Assembly (NCBI GenBank): GCA_003520025.1
Contig: DOVP01000111.1
Location: 1 to 6,518 of the forward strand
DNA: 6,518 nucleotides
Direction: 5' to 3'
From: Phycisphaerales bacterium
Lineage (GTDB): Bacteria; Planctomycetota; Phycisphaerae; Phycisphaerales; SM1A02
In this document: positions 5,790-6,518 of the stretch, piece by piece
Layout: the number at the start of each line of letters is the position of its first letter
How positions within the stretch are numbered: position 1 is the stretch's first letter
The notes under the pieces: model-generated
Seen by the model: only the letters and a program-made list of their open reading frames with translations
What the model was told of the DNA's origin: nothing
Database searches by the model: none
Made by a program: the position numbers and the translations under genes

Positions 5790-6518
5790 TCATGCCTCTG
5801 ATGTACGAAGTGTATTCCATGAGGCAACCTTTCCCGGGACGGATACGGCCATGACTGGAAGATCACCAAGCGCATACTCAGTGGGGCCGAGCCGCTCGGT
5901 ACTGTTGAGGGCCTCGTCCCACGTGACTTGTTGGCCCGAATAGGCACTCATGCGTCCCATGAGCGACATCAGTGTGCTCGTCATCATCTGGTCGACATCA
6001 TCGATGCGATCACGCTTGCCGCGGATGGCCTCGAAGAGCTCATCATGCTCGACTTGATACATGTTCGGGTTCGGTCCTTCGTATGCCCACTCGTTCGGCC
6101 CGGAAATTTCCTGCGTTGGTCCCCAGGAGTTGATGTAACAGGTGCCGTTCGTGCCGACCAGATACTCGGTGTTGTCATTCCAGCATCCCGGCATCTGCCG
6201 GCAATCGTGGAAGCAGCGTGAACCGTCGTCATAGACATACATCACCGAGAAGTGGTCGTAGATGTTTCCGGACTCGGGTGTTTCCCGCATCTGTCGCCCG
6301 CCCAGCGCGATGGCTTTGGCGGGATGAACGCCGTTCTTGGCCCAGTTGATCTTGTCGACGGCATGGCATGCCTGCTCGGCGATGTGATCGCCGCTGAGCC
6401 AGTTGAAGTGCTGCCAGTTTCGCAGTTGCCATTCCATATCCGACCAGTCATCCTTCCGGGGGCGGGTGCCCAGCGGCGCAGTCAGATAGGTCGAGTGGAC
6501 GCACGTGATATCACCGAT
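5790..6518 (-). CDS. Gfo/Idh/MocA family oxidoreductase, C-terminal part (5' end outside the window)
   Basis: The frame is open to the window edge, giving 242 C-terminal residues without a start. The ATG at 6437 is internal: it is the Met of SDMEWQLRNW, a ten-residue block shared exactly with the downstream paralogue. The visible part corresponds to the C-terminal substrate-binding domain of the family: WLSGDHIAEQACHAVDKINW (fragment residues 40-59), PAKAIALGGRQ (66-76), PNEWAYEGPNPNMYQVEHDEL (141-161), MGRMSAYSGQQVTWDEALNS (187-206) and GPTEYALGDLPVMAVSVPG (211-229). The Rossmann domain and any Tat signal would lie beyond base 6518. Compared with the paralogue it keeps the H of SGDH but has A-C-H-A where the paralogue has H-V-H-N, so substrate specificity may differ. 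Its TGA ends at 5790, just before the next gene's start, and it is probably an earlier gene of the same operon. Confidence 0.9.
   Translation of the reverse strand: MGDITCVHSTYLTAPLGTRPRKDDWSDMEWQLRNWQHFNWLSGDHIAEQACHAVDKINWAKNGVHPAKAIALGGRQMRETPESGNIYDHFSVMYVYDDGSRCFHDCRQMPGCWNDNTEYLVGTNGTCYINSWGPTQEISGPNEWAYEGPNPNMYQVEHDELFEAIRGKRDRIDDVDQMMTSTLMSLMGRMSAYSGQQVTWDEALNSTERLGPTEYALGDLPVMAVSVPGKVASWNTLRTSEA
5795..5799 (-). promoter_or_regulatory. Ribosome binding site deciding the start of the second oxidoreductase
   Basis: AGAGG on the minus strand is 7 nt from the ATG at 5787 but only 1 nt from the ATG at 5793. It therefore favours initiation at MDRRHF. It lies within the last codons of the upstream paralogue, consistent with coupled translation. 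Confidence 0.6.

Noticed and set aside
5788..5820. Upstream start of the second oxidoreductase at 5820 or 5793
   Set aside because: The AGAGG spacing and the Tat motif favour 5787; the 5820 start would overlap the upstream gene by 31 bp.

Overview
The window reads as bacterial chromosome, most likely from a planctomycete (Planctomycetota, possibly Phycisphaerae-like). This is inference from gene content: paralogous Gfo/Idh/MocA oxidoreductases with twin-arginine (Tat) signals, an exported hydroxypyruvate-isomerase-like TIM-barrel protein, a NupG-type MFS permease and an EF-hand-bearing hydrolase. That combination is typical of the phylum. No rRNA or other phylogenetic marker is present. Coding density is nearly complete: no gap exceeds about 50 bp, and I see no RNA gene, mobile element, CRISPR array or long repeat.

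Left part (1-1122). A low-specificity L-threonine aldolase runs on the minus strand. It is followed, 27 bp downstream, by a probable start of another minus-strand gene that leaves the window at base 1. A gap of about 51 bp separates the aldolase from a divergently transcribed permease. Neither divergent gene has a recognisable Shine-Dalgarno sequence, and each has a -10-like hexamer 7-8 nt before its ATG, so leaderless transcripts are possible.

Middle (1123-2487). One plus-strand gene encodes a 12-helix MFS permease of the nucleoside:H+ symporter (NupG/XapB/YegT) family. Its stop codon is 3 bp from the stop codon of the convergent operon.

Right part (2491-6518, minus strand). Four genes are packed head to tail with overlaps at every junction: a Gfo/Idh/MocA oxidoreductase (5' end outside the window), a second paralogous Gfo/Idh/MocA oxidoreductase with a Tat signal, a Tat-signal TIM-barrel protein resembling hydroxypyruvate isomerase, and an alpha/beta hydrolase carrying two EF-hand-type calcium loops in its cap region. 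The arrangement suggests one mRNA with translational coupling.

Working model (inference): the oxidoreductases oxidise or rearrange a sugar, polyol or glycoside outside the cytoplasm, the TIM-barrel protein isomerises or cleaves the keto intermediate, the hydrolase removes an ester or similar group, and the neighbouring permease may import a product. The substrate cannot be read from the sequence. I found no clearly new system; the most notable items are the compact EF-hand pair in the hydrolase and the fully coupled, apparently exported carbohydrate operon.
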